From Topomyia yanbarensis (taxonomy: Eukaryota > Arthropoda > Insecta > Diptera > Culicidae), in assembly GCF_030247195.1 (NCBI RefSeq), contig NC_080672.1, forward strand, positions 62,712,549-62,776,548: 64,000 bases of DNA, in the 5' to 3' direction. How positions within the stretch are numbered: position 1 is the stretch's first letter; each line of letters begins with the position of its first letter. A program made the translations under genes and the position numbers. The notes below the pieces were generated by a model. That model searched no databases, was not told the DNA's origin, and saw only the letters and a list, made by a program, of their open reading frames with translations. Of this stretch, positions 46,262 through 58,339 are shown piece after piece.

Positions 46262-47318
46262 AATATTTGACTCAGTGTGAACATAGGTGATGCATACTCC
46301 AAACTATTCTCCGCAACGTCTGGAATTCCGCAAGGAAGTCATCTCGGACCTTTGATATTCACTCTCTATTTCAACGATGTAAACTATCAGCTGAAAGGGC
46401 CACGGTTGTCGTATGCAGATGACCTGAAAATTTTCAACAGAATTAAGAGCCGAACGGACGCACTTTATTTGCAGCAGCAATTTGACACTTTCAGCAGATG
46501 GTGTGAAAACAACCGAATAAATCTGAATCCGTCGAAATGTTCTGTGATATCGTTCTCCAGAAAAAAGGATCCCATTGAGTTTGAATATAACTTGTCTGGA
46601 GCTCTTGTTTCCCGGGTGAGCTGCGTTAAGGATCTTGGAGTGCTGTTAGATTCGAAACTTACATTTAAGAATCACATTTCGTATGTTGTTGGTAAAGCAT
46701 CGCGAAGCCTGGGCTTCATCTTCCGTACGGCTAAATCCTTCACAGACATTTATTGTCTCAAAAGCCTCTACTGCTCTTTAATGCGCTCCACGCTGGAGTA
46801 TTGTTCGTCAGTCTGGAACCCAAATTACATGAACAGCAGCGATCGAATTGAAGGCGTTCAACGAAAATTTATACGGTATGCTCTTCGACGCCTGCCTTGG
46901 CGCGATCCTTTTCGTCTACCAAGCTACGAGAGTCGGTGTCAACTCATCCAGCTCGATACCCTTCAGCGCCGTAGAGAAACTGCAAGAGCCTTATTCATCT
47001 CTGATCTTCTGTCAGGACGCATCGATTCTCCAGATTTATTAGAGCGAGTCAACATCCAAGCAAGGTCCAGAACGTTACGCGGAAACGTTCTTCTGAGAGT
47101 GCCGTTTCGACGAACTATTCAAACAGCTAATGCCGCTATCACGGGACTACAACGCCTCTTCAATCGTGTGTCGCACCTGTTCGACTTTCATTTGTCTCGG
47201 ATAACTTTAAGAAAGCGATTCCTGCAGTTTTTTAAATGTAATTAATTTAAGTTTCCATCATTGGGGCCGAGTGCGGCCTGTTGATGCGTGCGATAAATAA
47301 ATAAATAAATAAATAGAC
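46262..47318 (+). mobile_element. 5'-truncated CR1-type LINE with (AAAT)n tail
   Basis: Contains the second half of an RT, a C-terminal region and a 3' end 'TGATGCGTGCGATAAATAAATAAATAAATAAAT' at 47282-47315, i.e. a short-repeat tail instead of poly(A). It is inserted in DNA that carries several 'CCCACTTTTGC' words on both sides (46248, 47327, 47402). Confidence 0.82.
46277..47245 (+). pseudogene. CR1-type reverse transcriptase, C-terminal 322 codons, frame unbroken
   Basis: Motifs in order: 'SGIPQGSHLGPLIFTLYFNDV' (about residue 15), catalytic 'YADD' in 'LSYADDLKIFNRI' (46403-46440), 'NRINLNPSKCSVISFSR' and 'VKDLGVLLDSKLTFKNHI', then a long thumb/C-terminal region ending 'RKRFLQFFKCN' at a TAA. 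The first codon is GTG within the RT, so this is a truncated copy without its own start. The lack of any stop or frameshift points to a fairly recent insertion. Confidence 0.88.
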
Positions 47319-47477
47319 CCACTTTTGCCTGAGGTTGTGATGAATATACCATTTCTGATCTAACAGAATATTTTAACCAACTTTTGCTCTGAGCAAAATT
47401 TTAACCCACTTTTGCTTTCAGCCTCTCAAGTATATTTCATTTTCTTACCTTAATATCACAAAATATATACTGTACAC

Positions 47478-50037
47478 TAAACTGCTCTAGAAATATAATG
47501 AATTTTTGAAAACTCAATCGACCCACACCTGAGTCGATTCCTAGTCCCACCAGGAGTACTTGCACCAAATTTGAAGCCAATCGGACAAATCTAGCTACCG
47601 GACTAACGTGCCTGAAGTTCGTATGGGATTTTCCGACAATTTACGTGGCATTTTCGCCGCTAGGTGGCACTGCACAGTGGTCGGAAACGCCAAAAACGTG
47701 AACTTAATTCACTAGAGGCGAAACCATCGAAAATATTCACAGGGTGCCTTTGAAAGAATTGTTCGTATGAATATTCCACATAATCTGATACCAATTGAAA
47801 TTATACATGGCTTACTATGATCGACCGAAAAAAATTAACTTTTTATCCTGACGAGATAGAAAGTTTGTGTCTTCGACAAAGTTTTAGAAATACTCATAGT
47901 GAAGAATTTTGTTGAAGAACTTGAGCTTGTAGAACTAAAGGTTATCGATTTATAGGGCGTTTTCTGTGGCAACCCCCTTAAATCTAGTTTTTTTTAATAT
48001 AACTTTTTTCATTGTGACTTTTCGGGCAAACTATGTTCAAGACAAATGTGTAAGTATCAAAACTACATCATATTGTCGAAGACTGTATGTTAAAATATTC
48101 ATTCTTTTCAAAGTTATTGAAGATTTTTTTTATTTTTTATGCCCAATTCAACTATGTATAAGAAAGATGCAAACCAAAATGCACGAAGAGGCACTTTTTT
48201 CACTGTCTAAACTATGCACAATAAAGCTAAAAAGGTTTGGTGCGTGGTACTCTAGAACCCTATGAATAGGGTAAGCTTACTTTATCATGTTTTTTTTTTA
48301 CTTTTTCCATACAAAATTCAACAAAACAATGTTTTAAAATTTTTATAATTTTATTTTCACGTATACCTGAAATTCAGATTTTATAAACGTGGAAACAAAA
48401 ATGTGAAGTTTTTAATATCATTTGAGATCCCAAATTAATATATACTCAAATAGACATGTCATAATGAATTTAATGCTTACAAAAGGATGTCATACCATTA
48501 ATTACTATATTTTACGGAAAAAATGAAAAAAATTTTTTTTGCTGATTTTGTATGGAAAAAGTAAAAAAAAACATGATAAAGTAAGCTTACCCTATTCATA
48601 GGGTTCTAGAGTGCCACGCACCAAACCTTCTTAGCTTTATTGTGCATAGTTTAGACAGTGAAAAAAGTGCCTGTTCGTGCATTTTGGTTTGCACCTTTCT
48701 TTCTTATACGTAGTTGAAGTTGGTGTAAAAAAATTTAAAAATCTTCAATAACTTTGAAAAAAATGAGTACTTTTACATACAGTCTTCGACAATGTTTGTT
48801 TGGAACAAAGTTTGCCCGAAAAGTCACAATGAAAAAAGTTATATTAAAAAAACTAGATTTAAGGGGGTTGTCATAGAAAACGCCTTATAAATCGATAACC
48901 TTTAGTCCTACAATCTCAAGGTCTTCAACAAAATTCTTCACTAGGAGCATTTCTAATACTTTTTTGAAGACACCAACTTTCTATCTCATCAGTATAAAAA
49001 GTTATTTTTTTTAGTTCGATCATAGTAAGCCATGTCTAATTTCAATGTGATTGTGGGAATATTCATATGAACAATTCCTCCAAAGACACCCTGTCAATAT
49101 ATTCGATGGTTTGGCCTCTAGTTAGTTAAGTTAACGTTTTTGGCGTTTCCGACCACTGTGCACTGTATGCATCTTTGTCGAAGACTACTAGTCAAGCCAG
49201 CTTTGTTAAAAGAAGCTATTAAACTTTTAGAAGTGATGTCTGAGTCAGTTTTGCATGGGGCCTGTGCATGGATCAGTACTCGATTCCCACGAACTACACA
49301 TTTTTGTGAAACAATGTTTGGCTTTAGCTGAATAGTATGTTCAGAAGAATTGTAGTACATAATATGAGTTATGTTTTGGTTAGAAAATTTTAGTTCCACC
49401 CGTGACCACATAGAGGGCGCCAACACTAACTATTTATAGAAGAGAGATAGAATATCGAAATGTTCGGAAGAATTATTCAAAATGCCTGTTCTAAAACTTT
49501 GTAGAAGACACTTAATTTCTATCTCTCCATTGAAAAGTTAGTATTGATGCTAACATGTGGAACTAATATGTTCTAACCAAAGCATCACTCATATTATTTA
49601 CTATAATTGTTCTAAACATGCAATTGAGCTAAACCTAACCTTTATTTCACAAAAATGTTTAGTTCATGCGACTCGAGAACTGATACACAACCATGCACAG
49701 CAAGGCTCCATGCACAACTGACTCACACATCACTTCGCTATAAGTTTAATAATTTCTTTTAACAAAGCCGGATTGACTAGCAGTCTTCGACAAAGTTGTA
49801 GACAATTAAATTATCTTTCTTATTTTCACCTACAGTGATAATACGATGCACACAGTGCCACCTAGCGGCGGATATGCGAGCTAGTGGATTTTCTCCATGT
49901 AAATTGTCGAAAAATCCCACACAAAACTTCAGACACCTTGGTCTGATTTGCTTCAAATTTGAAACAAGTACTCCTGGTGGAACTAGGAATCAACGCAGAG
50001 GAGGGCCGATAGGGATCACTTTTTTCTTGTCACTCTA
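47478..50037. mobile_element. palindromic hAT-like element (copy B), split by another palindrome
   Basis: The outer parts are homologous to copy A (8718-9893): 'GAGTCGATTCCTAGTCCCAC' at 47531, 'TTTTCGCCGCTAGGTGGCAC' at 47651, and inverse counterparts up to 50037. The tips are TAAACTGCTC (left) and, inverted, TAGAGTGACAAG (right). The flanking 8 bp CTGTACAC stand at 47470-47477 and 50038-50045, an exact duplication. Removing the nested insertion leaves about 1.07 kb, close to the 1176 bp of copy A. No transposase gene. Confidence 0.85.
47673..49160. mobile_element. palindromic TIR element nested in copy B
   Basis: Perfect tips CACAGTGGTCGGAAACGCCA (left) and its inverse (right, 49141-49160). 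The arms continue inwards for about 600 bp ('CTAGAACCCTATGAATAGGG' at 48251 against its inverse at 48590-48609) around a unique centre at about 48330-48540. CACTG stands on both sides (47668-47672 and 49161-49165), duplicating the 'GGCACTG' site that is uninterrupted in copy A. No coding capacity. Confidence 0.82.
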
Positions 50038-50189
50038 CTGTACACCAACTATTCGTAATCATAGCTTTTCGTTAAGTTGTAATTGCTGTTTGTCAAGAAG
50101 AACAAAGGTTCTTAATGCCTTCCTTGTGAAGTTTTTGACTGGCTCCGAAATTGTTCAATCGAATTATTAAGGTTCAATTGAGAGTGCCT

Positions 50190-50885
50190 TTAAACAGTGG
50201 CCATTAGACCTCTTCACATTTTGAAAAAGTTTTGAAATATACATCGGTCAGCTCAAATTTTTGATCTAGGTGTGAATTTAAGAACTTTCGCCAAAAATGG
50301 CTTAATTTGGGCATGATTTGGAGGTGTCTCCAATCAAAAATCGTGATTTTGCTATGTTTCCACAGGAAGATAACTTACACTCTAATTTGACAGACGCTAC
50401 ATACCCACATATCGTTAAAGGTTGTTGCTTAGACATATCTTAACATGTTTTAATAGGTGAAGATAGCTCTAATCGCAAAAGAAAATTTGTTAACTGGATT
50501 TTTATATAGAAAAGAATACCAATACCAAGAAAAAATACTACTAATTTTCCTTGGTTTTGATATACTTTTCTATATGAAAATCCAGTTAACAAATTTTCTA
50601 TTTCGATTAGAGCTATGTTCACCTGTTAAAACATGTTAAGATATGTCCAAGGAGCAACCTTTGACGATATGTTGGCATGTAGAGCCTATTAAATCAGAGT
50701 ATAAGTGATCTTCCTACAGAAACATAGAAAAAAACGACTTTTGATTGGAGACACCTCTAAATCATGCCCAAATTAATCCATTTTTGGCGAAAGTTCTTAA
50801 ATTCACATCTAGAATAAAAATTTGAGCTGACCGATGTATATTTCAAAACTTTTTCAAAATGTGGAGAGGTCTAGTGGCCATCATA
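50190..50885. mobile_element. palindromic element (~690 bp)
   Basis: 'TGGCCATTAGACCTCTTCAC' at 50199 pairs with the inverse of 'GTGGAGAGGTCTAGTGGCCA' ending at 50880, and the arms pair all the way to a centre near 50545 ('AAAATCCAGTTAACAAATTTTC' and its inverse). The overlapping short open frames on both strands come from the palindrome. Target duplication unclear. Confidence 0.75.
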
Positions 50886-50961
50886 GAAAAAGAAAAACGC
50901 AGTTTTTTCGCTGTCCTTTGCCCACTTTTCATTAAAATTAATCAGTGAATTGAGGGCATTG

Positions 50962-51255
50962 CACGGTGGTCGCAATGGTACCAAAACCTGCGTTTAATTA
51001 GTGGTGCTCTAGGAGTTGATTTTAGCGATTTGATGTGTTGGGAACACTTTTTCATAATAGAAGCCCCCTTCTTTTGATGTGTGCTGAATTGTGATTAATC
51101 CACCTAAAAGTGAGATAGAAAATTTATTTCTACTAACTTTCGAAATAGAGTCATGATGTCAATGACAAAGTCATTTTTTAACAATCAACTCTTAGAGCAC
51201 CATTAATTAAACGCACGTTTTGTTTTAGAGATTTTGTAAACAATTTGGAACAGTG
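50962..51255. mobile_element. small inverted-repeat MITE with CACNGT tips
   Basis: 'TGCGTTTAATTAGTGGTGCT' at 50989 pairs with the inverse of 'AGCACCATTAATTAAACGCA' (51196-51215). The tip CACGGTGGTCG resembles CACAGTGGTCG of the nested element at 47673, so the two may use the same transposase. The arms are diverged. Confidence 0.6.
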
Positions 51256-52372
51256 CTTTTTAGTTTTGAAAGATGAGCTTACGAACCTTTCTTAGCTGGA
51301 CCTTAATACATAGAACCAAAATTAATTTAGTTTTAGTTTAAAAATATCTTTTTATTGTTACTATCTGTAAACATGATCCGCACCAATTCGATTTGATCTG
51401 CAGAACTTCACCGCTCAAGGTTAAGTAGCCATTAATCCATTCAGCAACTCTGACCACCCCAGCTACACCTTGTACATATTGGCCCCGTCACCATTCCTGA
51501 CACATCGACACGGCTGCCACGGATGCTACTCTCTGGGATACGAAGACATATGAAGCTGTTCCGAGACCGCTCGTACACAATAGCAAACGGAACGACGCGA
51601 AGCACCGAACGCCAGGCACCACAGCAGAGAGTGTGTTTTATTGCGGATTATTGGCGTTTGGTTCGTGTCCGACTGCCGGCGTCCGGAGCGGTTGGTAATT
51701 TATCTGTCAGGGAAATGTCCCGCTGTGATGTTGCTGTACGGGCTGCAGCACCAATCTCCTCCGTAGCAGGGCAGCGGTAGTGCCTTCGAGAAGACGGACA
51801 TTAAGCGCCGTTCGCTTGGTCGGAAGTCGTCTCCGCATCAGGGCTGGGAGCCTGTCGCTGTAATACATAATCGAATACTAAAACCACCGGACAGACGGAT
51901 GGATTCGTATAGATGAAAGTTGTCCGATTACTATACATTCTGAAACACTTGAGCTGTTTGTACTAGGGTTAGAGCTAATAAACTCAATCGCAGATCTTGG
52001 CAATCAAATTGTTCCTTCGCTCACTGGGTCAAGAGGATTATACGAGGAAACTGTATAATTTCGTCGGTGAAGGCAATACAACATACTAGAAAGTACATAC
52101 AAGGAGCAAACACAACTGCCAGCAGTTGGAAAACATTTACGACTTATTCGGTAAATCACAGTGCTGTAGAAATAGCAGGCAAGAAAAAAAAATCCATCAC
52201 TTGAAATGCTAGCTCAAGTAGGACGGCACCCTCGTTAGAATTTGTTCGAGGAAAATCGAGAGTAAAACACACAACTCTCATTGGCATACGAAAACATGTA
52301 CTCTTAAACATATTTATTTGCTTACATCATCCTGATTCGACTGTGTTCCACCGGTTCACGCAACTCCGTCGC

Positions 52373-52426
<54 letters not shown>

Positions 52427-53828
52427 ACTGTGTTTGTTTCGAATTTGATGGATTTATTCAACAGTATAAAATTTTGCCTTTTGACGCCGTAAATCTTTAC
52501 GCGTCGACATCGTAAAACATCCTGGATGGAAAAGGGGTATAACCGAAGCAAGGGAACGAGCGACGGAGGGGGTTAGTAAGCAATACTCAAAACGGAAGTC
52601 GTTCTTCATTGAAAGTTCGGTGAAAATTTGTGCAGATTTTTTTTTTGCCCCCATTCCATTCCGGGAGGGGAAAAGTTTGTTTTAGCGCTTTCCGATATGC
52701 CGCGGCGGAGAACAATAAAAGACTGAACACATAAACGAAATAAAGGAGGATTTTGGTGGGGGCCAAATCGGAAGTTTCAATCGATCGGTGGCGCAGTGTT
52801 TTGATCTGGGAAATGGGAGCAAATTAATCGTGGCTGATTTTGATGCGTTGTTCTTTGGTATTTGTTTGTTCCCGGTTTGCTTTGAGCGCTAATACGATTT
52901 CCGTCGATTTTCGCCTCACTAATCTCGCGGTTTTTATTGTGATGTGGTGGTTTTTGTGAATTTCTGATCCGTTTTTATAGTTCGTACAGAAAGAAGCGCG
53001 AGTAATAAGCTGACGCATTTCATCCAATGAACGCCTGCCACAGATCAATAAAATATTCGATCTATAAATTTTTAAGTATGATACACAAAAAATGTTTCAG
53101 GCTTGGTTGTGAATATGCAAAACCAGATCCTTTTTCTTAATATTTGTAGTTAGTTTTAAATTATATAAATTACATCATTCATTATTACGTCCCTCTATTC
53201 CAGCGATTCGAAAGCCCAACGAACACATGAAACGTCCTTTCGAACAGAGGACAAATCATTCGTATAAAAGCATATAAAAATAAATCAACAACAAAAGCAC
53301 AAAGAGGCGTCAACAAGCCATCAATTTCCTATTAGGAGCAGAGAATTGCATCATCGAGTCGGTGATTCCCAAATATAGTCCAATTTCTATCACGAAAGAC
53401 TAATCAAAAGAAAACTTTGAGAATACGAAAATGATTTTAACGTTTTTTTTTGGTGGGCAAAAATACATGAGATATTTTTTGTAAATTGTGTAAATAGTAT
53501 AATTATCTCATGGATTTTAACCGACTATTTAAAAAAAGTCGTTTTGAGCTCTGGTCTCTCGAAAAATTGATTTTGATTCCTCATTTACTAAATAATGCGA
53601 AACGTTGCAATCTGTGGATCTCAAAAAGCAGTGCTATTTTTTGCTTAAGCTCTACAGTTAAATAGTATCATTACTACAATTACGATTTCATATCTTTTCA
53701 GGACGATATGTAACTTCTATTTCGACTTGCTTTAATCCGTCGTAACAGCTAAACGGATCACGAAAGTAGCTATTAGAAAGAAGAAGAAAATTCAGAAACC
53801 TTCTTTGAAAGTGCTCTATTGGTCAAAC
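51256..53828. other. spacer with (CT)n microsatellite; no supported gene
   Basis: 51420-51960 is GC-richer and has an open frame of 85 codons (51523-51780) without recognisable motifs. A (TC)n run lies at about 52376-52424. The remainder is AT-rich and unremarkable. Confidence 0.4.
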
Positions 53829-54072
53829 GGTCGGTGTTAAGTCAGACCGGATTAAGTGACAACATATTGACTTCGAGAAAAACTGGTTTAAAGCATCGCA
53901 GCATCCTCTACGTTATAATTGGAAATTATGTTTTGCCATAATTCTTGCTTATGGTTAGATATTTCAAATCTGGCAAAAGTGCAATGTAGCTGAAGAAATT
54001 CTTCATTCAGTGTTGTCATTATCTCATTTTTTGATGCTTTGCGACTTAGTCCGGTCTGCTTTAACACCGACC
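53829..54072. mobile_element. 244-bp MITE with 29-bp terminal inverted repeats
   Basis: Left end GGTCGGTGTTAAGTCAGACC, then GGATTAAGT; the right end is its inverse with a few changes (GGTCGGTGTTAAAGCAGACC, then GGACTAAGT). No coding capacity. Target duplication not resolved. Confidence 0.75.
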
Positions 54073-54239
54073 AAATAGGACTCGACAAACGAATTCTGAA
54101 TAACTCCAAAAATTAAGAAAGAACGAAGAAAACAATTCATAGTAATTTCGTATTTACAAAATATTATTTAAATACGAGAACCCGAAGGTTTTTCATCTTT
54201 AACTAACTTTCTCAATTCAAATTTTTTTTGCGATTTTTG

Positions 54240-54905
54240 ACATTTCGTCGGAGAAATTCTATATTTTTCATATAATCTGGAGTTTGCATTCATTATAATT
54301 TTTTATTGTTCTATTGTTTCATATTTTACTTTGCTCCATTTTTGTCTTTCTTTTTTCCATTTCATTCAGGTTTTTTAATTTTTCTATTTTTTGTACGCAT
54401 TCTTATTTATTATTTTGATTTATATATTTTGGTCCATATTTCCATTCTCTATTTTTGTCATTTTTGCTGTTTTTTTAATTCGTCCAATTTCTTATATTTG
54501 TCCCATTTTATTCGATTCATTTTATCTTTTCATGTTTTTTAAATTTTTGCGTTTTATCCATTGCTTTATTTGTTTTTTTATGCGTTTGTTCTACTGATTT
54601 CATGATTTTCCCCATCCGCACTTTTTCCATATTTTTCAATATAAGGTCTCCCTCATTTTCTAAAAAACATTTTTCTATTTTTTTCGCTTTAGTTTCTTTA
54701 TTTTCTTGTGAATTTTTCTATTCTCCATTTATCAGTTTTTCTTTTGCATGGATTTTGTTTTCAATACTCTATTTTTCTTTATTGTTGTGTTCTATTACCT
54801 TTACCACTTTCCTTTTTTGTCCATTTTAAACAATTTTGAATTTCATGTTTTGTTCTATCTTGGTCATTCTATCATTTAAACATTTTCCCATTTATTTTAT
54901 TTTGA
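54240..54905. repeat. T-rich low-complexity tract (block 1)
   Basis: About 0.66 kb of degenerate 'TTTTTCTATTTTT'/'CCATTTT' words on the plus strand, almost without G. Similar vocabulary ('TCCATTG(T)TTTATTT') returns at 55900-56130 and 59560-60110. The open frames across it (Phe/Ile/Leu-rich) follow from composition and are not called. Confidence 0.7.
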
Positions 54906-55899
54906 TCTTTTGTTGTTTGTTGGTGGTATGGTAGGGTGGAAGTAAGAGGAAAGCGATTCTAGTTTCTATTGCACTCGTATACAAGTTATTTAATATACTG
55001 GTTTTCAGGAATAAAGCAAATATATTGACCCTAACGCATTGATCATAATTTATATGCATTTCAACGATTGTACATAGATCGAGCAATTAATGATAGAGTG
55101 CGCCACCCTAACGAGTGAGCCCAAAATAGGGTCATCACCCTATTTGCAATATGAAAAGCCTGCAAATGTATGTGATCCTTGAAAAGTCTTTATAAGAATT
55201 CACAGAATCAGCGTAAAGCAAATATTTTTTAATATGAGCGCTGTAGGATTATACGCAAAAATGATTTTACTTAAATTTGATTTATTTGAGAAAGACAAAA
55301 AAGCGTTCTCCAATTTTTCAATATATTATAGGCAAAAGTACAGCCTTTCAAATGCAATCAAAATTATCAATTTTCGTTTGCCCTCTTTTTAGATATCGAC
55401 ATTTGAAAAGAGCGTATTTTTAAATGAAAATTAAGTATAACTTTTGAACCAGACAAGATAAAATTTTTCTTTCTTCAGCAAAAGTTGCCTCTAATCATGC
55501 TCTAAAAGTACACTGAAGGGTACTTTTGTGAGAAAAATCATATTAAAAAACTGTACGGAGAAAACTGCTTTTTTGAGGGACACCCTAAGTTATGATATGG
55601 AACTCACTATAAAATGAAAACGGTTTGAGATACAAATTTAGTATCTTCAACAAAGTTGCTCAGAATTGATTGTTCTAGAATATTGCAGAAGAAAGTATCA
55701 TTCTCTCTGAACTATAATTTGAAATAATGTCTACAATTTTGACATTTTAAGGGCCACCCTAAAACCGTTTCAGCCAAAAAATGCAGTTTATCACGCACAA
55801 TAAATGTTTCTAAGACATTAAATCTCTAAACCTAAAGATAAAGGCATTAACAATTGTTTCCCGCTAATTTCGCTTCCTGGACCACTGTGCATTTCTCTT
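54906..55899. other. spacer, possibly an old element ending in a CACAGTGGTC-type tip
   Basis: The right border 'GGACCACTGTGCAT' at about 55879 resembles the inverted tip of the nested element at 47673-49160. 'GGGACACCC' and 'GGCCACCC' words recur at 55574, 55750 and 55096. I could not find a matching left tip, so this is only suggestive. No gene. Confidence 0.35.
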
Positions 55900-56130
55900 A
55901 TTTTTCTTTATTGTAATATTCCCATTTTTTCATATTTCGTCTAGCATTTTAATTTTTGCCCATTTAAACCATTTTACTCTTACATGTTTTCTATGATTTC
56001 ACTTATGGCCGTTTTTGGGATATTTCAACTTGTTCCTGTTTTCTTTTCTTTCTGCAATCTATTCGCATTTAATTGAATACTTATAATTCCGTTGCACTTA
56101 TTCAGTTCTAAATTATTTAATTTGTTACTA
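55900..56130. repeat. T-rich low-complexity tract (block 2)
   Basis: Same type of T-rich, G-poor words as at 54240-54905. Confidence 0.5.
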
Positions 56131-56748
56131 TGTTTTAATTGCCGCACGGTTCTACTGTTTCGATTTTGTTGGCTATTTTCGGCAAATTTGAGACTAAGAG
56201 AAACGAGAGCAATGAAATTGGAAGACGGATAGGTATTCTAGAGCGAATCAGTTATAAACTTAGAACGGAAAACTAGGACTAGGCAGGCTCATATGGACAT
56301 GATCGAAAGGAAATGTGAAGAATTCTTTGCCTTCTGCTGAGTAGGAGTTGGGCGTTGCACCCAAGTCTACCGCATGGTCTATGGTAGAACATAACTCATC
56401 ATCATGTTTTACCGCCGACGCCGGCAAAAAAATCCTCACAAATCCTCGCCTAGAACGACCATGCGATCATTCTTCTCCCTTTCTGCTAGCATCAAGCCGT
56501 GACGTATGCATTCAATCGACACCAAGCTATCGGTGTCGCACCGATCCTATTGTGATTGAACTACTTATTGATTTTTTCGTTCCGCGCACACGGGTGGCTG
56601 ATAGCAATTAATGACACAGCTCAGCTAGCAGAAATCAAATTTTTATCTACTTTTTCACCAACTAGTTTATATATTACTATGTTTTGATTGTCGCAAGGTT
56701 CTACTGTATCGATTTTGTTGGCTATTTTCGGCAAATTTGAGAGCGAAT
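56112..56748. repeat. pair of ~80-bp direct repeats flanking ~0.46 kb
   Basis: 'TACTATGTTTTAATTGCCGC' continuing through 'GATTTTGTTGGCTATTTTCG' and 'GCAAATTTGAGA' at about 56127-56195 recurs with few changes at about 56676-56744. The DNA between them shows an open frame of 87 codons (56348-56611) with no known domain. Confidence 0.6.
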
Positions 56749-56774
56749 TATTTAATTTGAAAACAAAATCATTC

Positions 56775-57862
56775 ATTTTTGTCTTTCTCATATAGAAAGG
56801 TTATGCAATCACTCTGAAAAACGTCAACCTAATCCCGGCCCGGAGGGCCGAGTGTCATATCCCATTCGACTCAGTTCGTCGAGATCGGAAAAAGTCTGTA
56901 TGTGTGTGTGTATGTGTGTATGTATGTGTGTGTGTATGTGTGTGTGTATGTATGTGCGTATGTGTCAAATAATGTCACTCATTTTTCTCAGAGATGGCTG
57001 GATCGATTTGTCCAAACTTAGTCTCAAATGAAAGGTGCAACCTTCCCATCGGCTGCTATTGAATTTTGGATCGATCGGAATTCTGGTTCCGGAATTACGG
57101 GTTTCAGAGTGCGGCCACACAGAAATTTCTCATATAAACTATAGGAAAAATTGAAAATAGAATTTTTATTTTTGATGCTAAATGTGTTCAAGGTGCATGA
57201 AAGGTCGATATTTGATGCGAACTCGATAATAAATTTGACGACAGTTCACTTTTTTGGATTTTGGCACATTTTTGCCTTTCTCATATAGAAAGGTTATGCA
57301 ATCACTCTGAAAAACGTCAACCTAATTTTTTTTTCGACTCTCATAAGGTTTCTGGATTTTAACAGGGGCGTAGTTGATGGTTTACGGAGAGGGGTTACAC
57401 CCCCCTCTACTGTTCACTCCCCTCCTTTAAAAATCTCCTTAAATCACCCCTCAGACCACCACCCCATCCAGCCCTCATACCCCTCCCTTTCAACCCCATC
57501 ATCTTTAAACCACCACTATATCACAAAGCATACCAATTTAAGCTGGGGAGTCGTTCGTTCATGGGACTTTCGCCCTCCTCACATACCCACCCTCGCATGA
57601 CAAAATGAGTTAGCAAGCAGATAACATTGATCTAATGCTGATTAGGCTAATGGAGTATGATATTTTTTTGTTTCAAGTGTTTCACCGTCGACACGTAGCT
57701 CATCAAGTTCGTGGCTGGCATGCCATTGTGTATAAGTGCAAAGTGTACTAAGAATGTAATGGACATTTCCACAATTATGTTGAACATAAAAAGCCTCCGT
57801 GCCATAGAGAAATGAGAAAGGCACAATTGCACCGCTAGGTGAATTAAAACAGGTTTTTTATT
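56775..57862. mobile_element. mosquito-type dispersed repeat, inverted (copies 3 and 4, rearranged)
   Basis: Relative to 35010-36015 this reads backwards: 'CTTTCTCATATAGAAAGGTT' at 56785, 'CGGCCCGGAGGGCCGAGTG' at 56838, 'TCGACTCAGTTCGTCGAGAT', a (GTGT/ATGT)n run at 56898-56962, and 'TTCTCAGAGATGGCTGGATC'. A second start, 'TGCCTTTCTCATATAGAAAG', follows at 57273, and the far end 'GAGAAAGGCACAATTGCACC' plus 'GGTGAATTAAAACAGG' at 57808-57850 equals the left end of copy 1. 57350-57640 is a C-rich insertion. Confidence 0.7.
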
Positions 57863-58132
57863 TTGACGTAGGACTACGTCTTTGTTTTCGATATGCAAAG
57901 TGCAAATTCAACAAAAATGGTATGTAACGAAAAGTGGTCCAATTTTAAACGCTTATAATTCAGCCATCTTACGGTAAATTTTCAATTTTTTTTTGCGCGT
58001 ATCGCTTAGAAATACTTCTAAGAATAGATTCCAATAGATAAACCAAAAGATTTTTGATATCATGACATTAAAATTTTAAGTAATGTTCAACATAGTTAAA
58101 ATACCACGCATTTGCACACAGTCATCATCGAC

Positions 58133-58170
58133 TATTTAAAGAGCAGATTTGGTCGGGCAAGCTCAGTTGC
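58133..58170 (+). promoter_or_regulatory. TATA-box plus initiator (possible core promoter)
   Basis: TATTTAA at 58133-58139 and TCAGTT at 58163-58168 place the TATA T at -32 relative to the initiator A (58165), the normal spacing. About 170 bp of GC-richer DNA follows until a MITE begins at 58340. No open frame is attached, so it may be the stump of a displaced gene or a chance match. Confidence 0.35.
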
Positions 58171-58339
58171 CTCTTGGATAGCAGGCAGAGCAGAGCACTG
58201 CGCTGCATGCTCCCACAGCCAGTGTAGCAGAGGCTAGCGTCGTGGTACTAGTTGTCTCTTTCGCACCACCCATCATCACCAGCGTTGACTCATTTTGCTT
58301 GGTGCGTATCTTCCATTCGTGTACGGACACGATGTACTG

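Noticed and set aside
50440..50639. Overlapping 60-codon frames on opposite strands with nearly the same peptide
   Set aside because: Produced by the centre of the palindrome at 50190-50885.
54306..54829. Phe/Ile-rich frames that look like membrane proteins
   Set aside because: Pure composition effect of T-rich DNA; similar frames arise in the other T-rich blocks.
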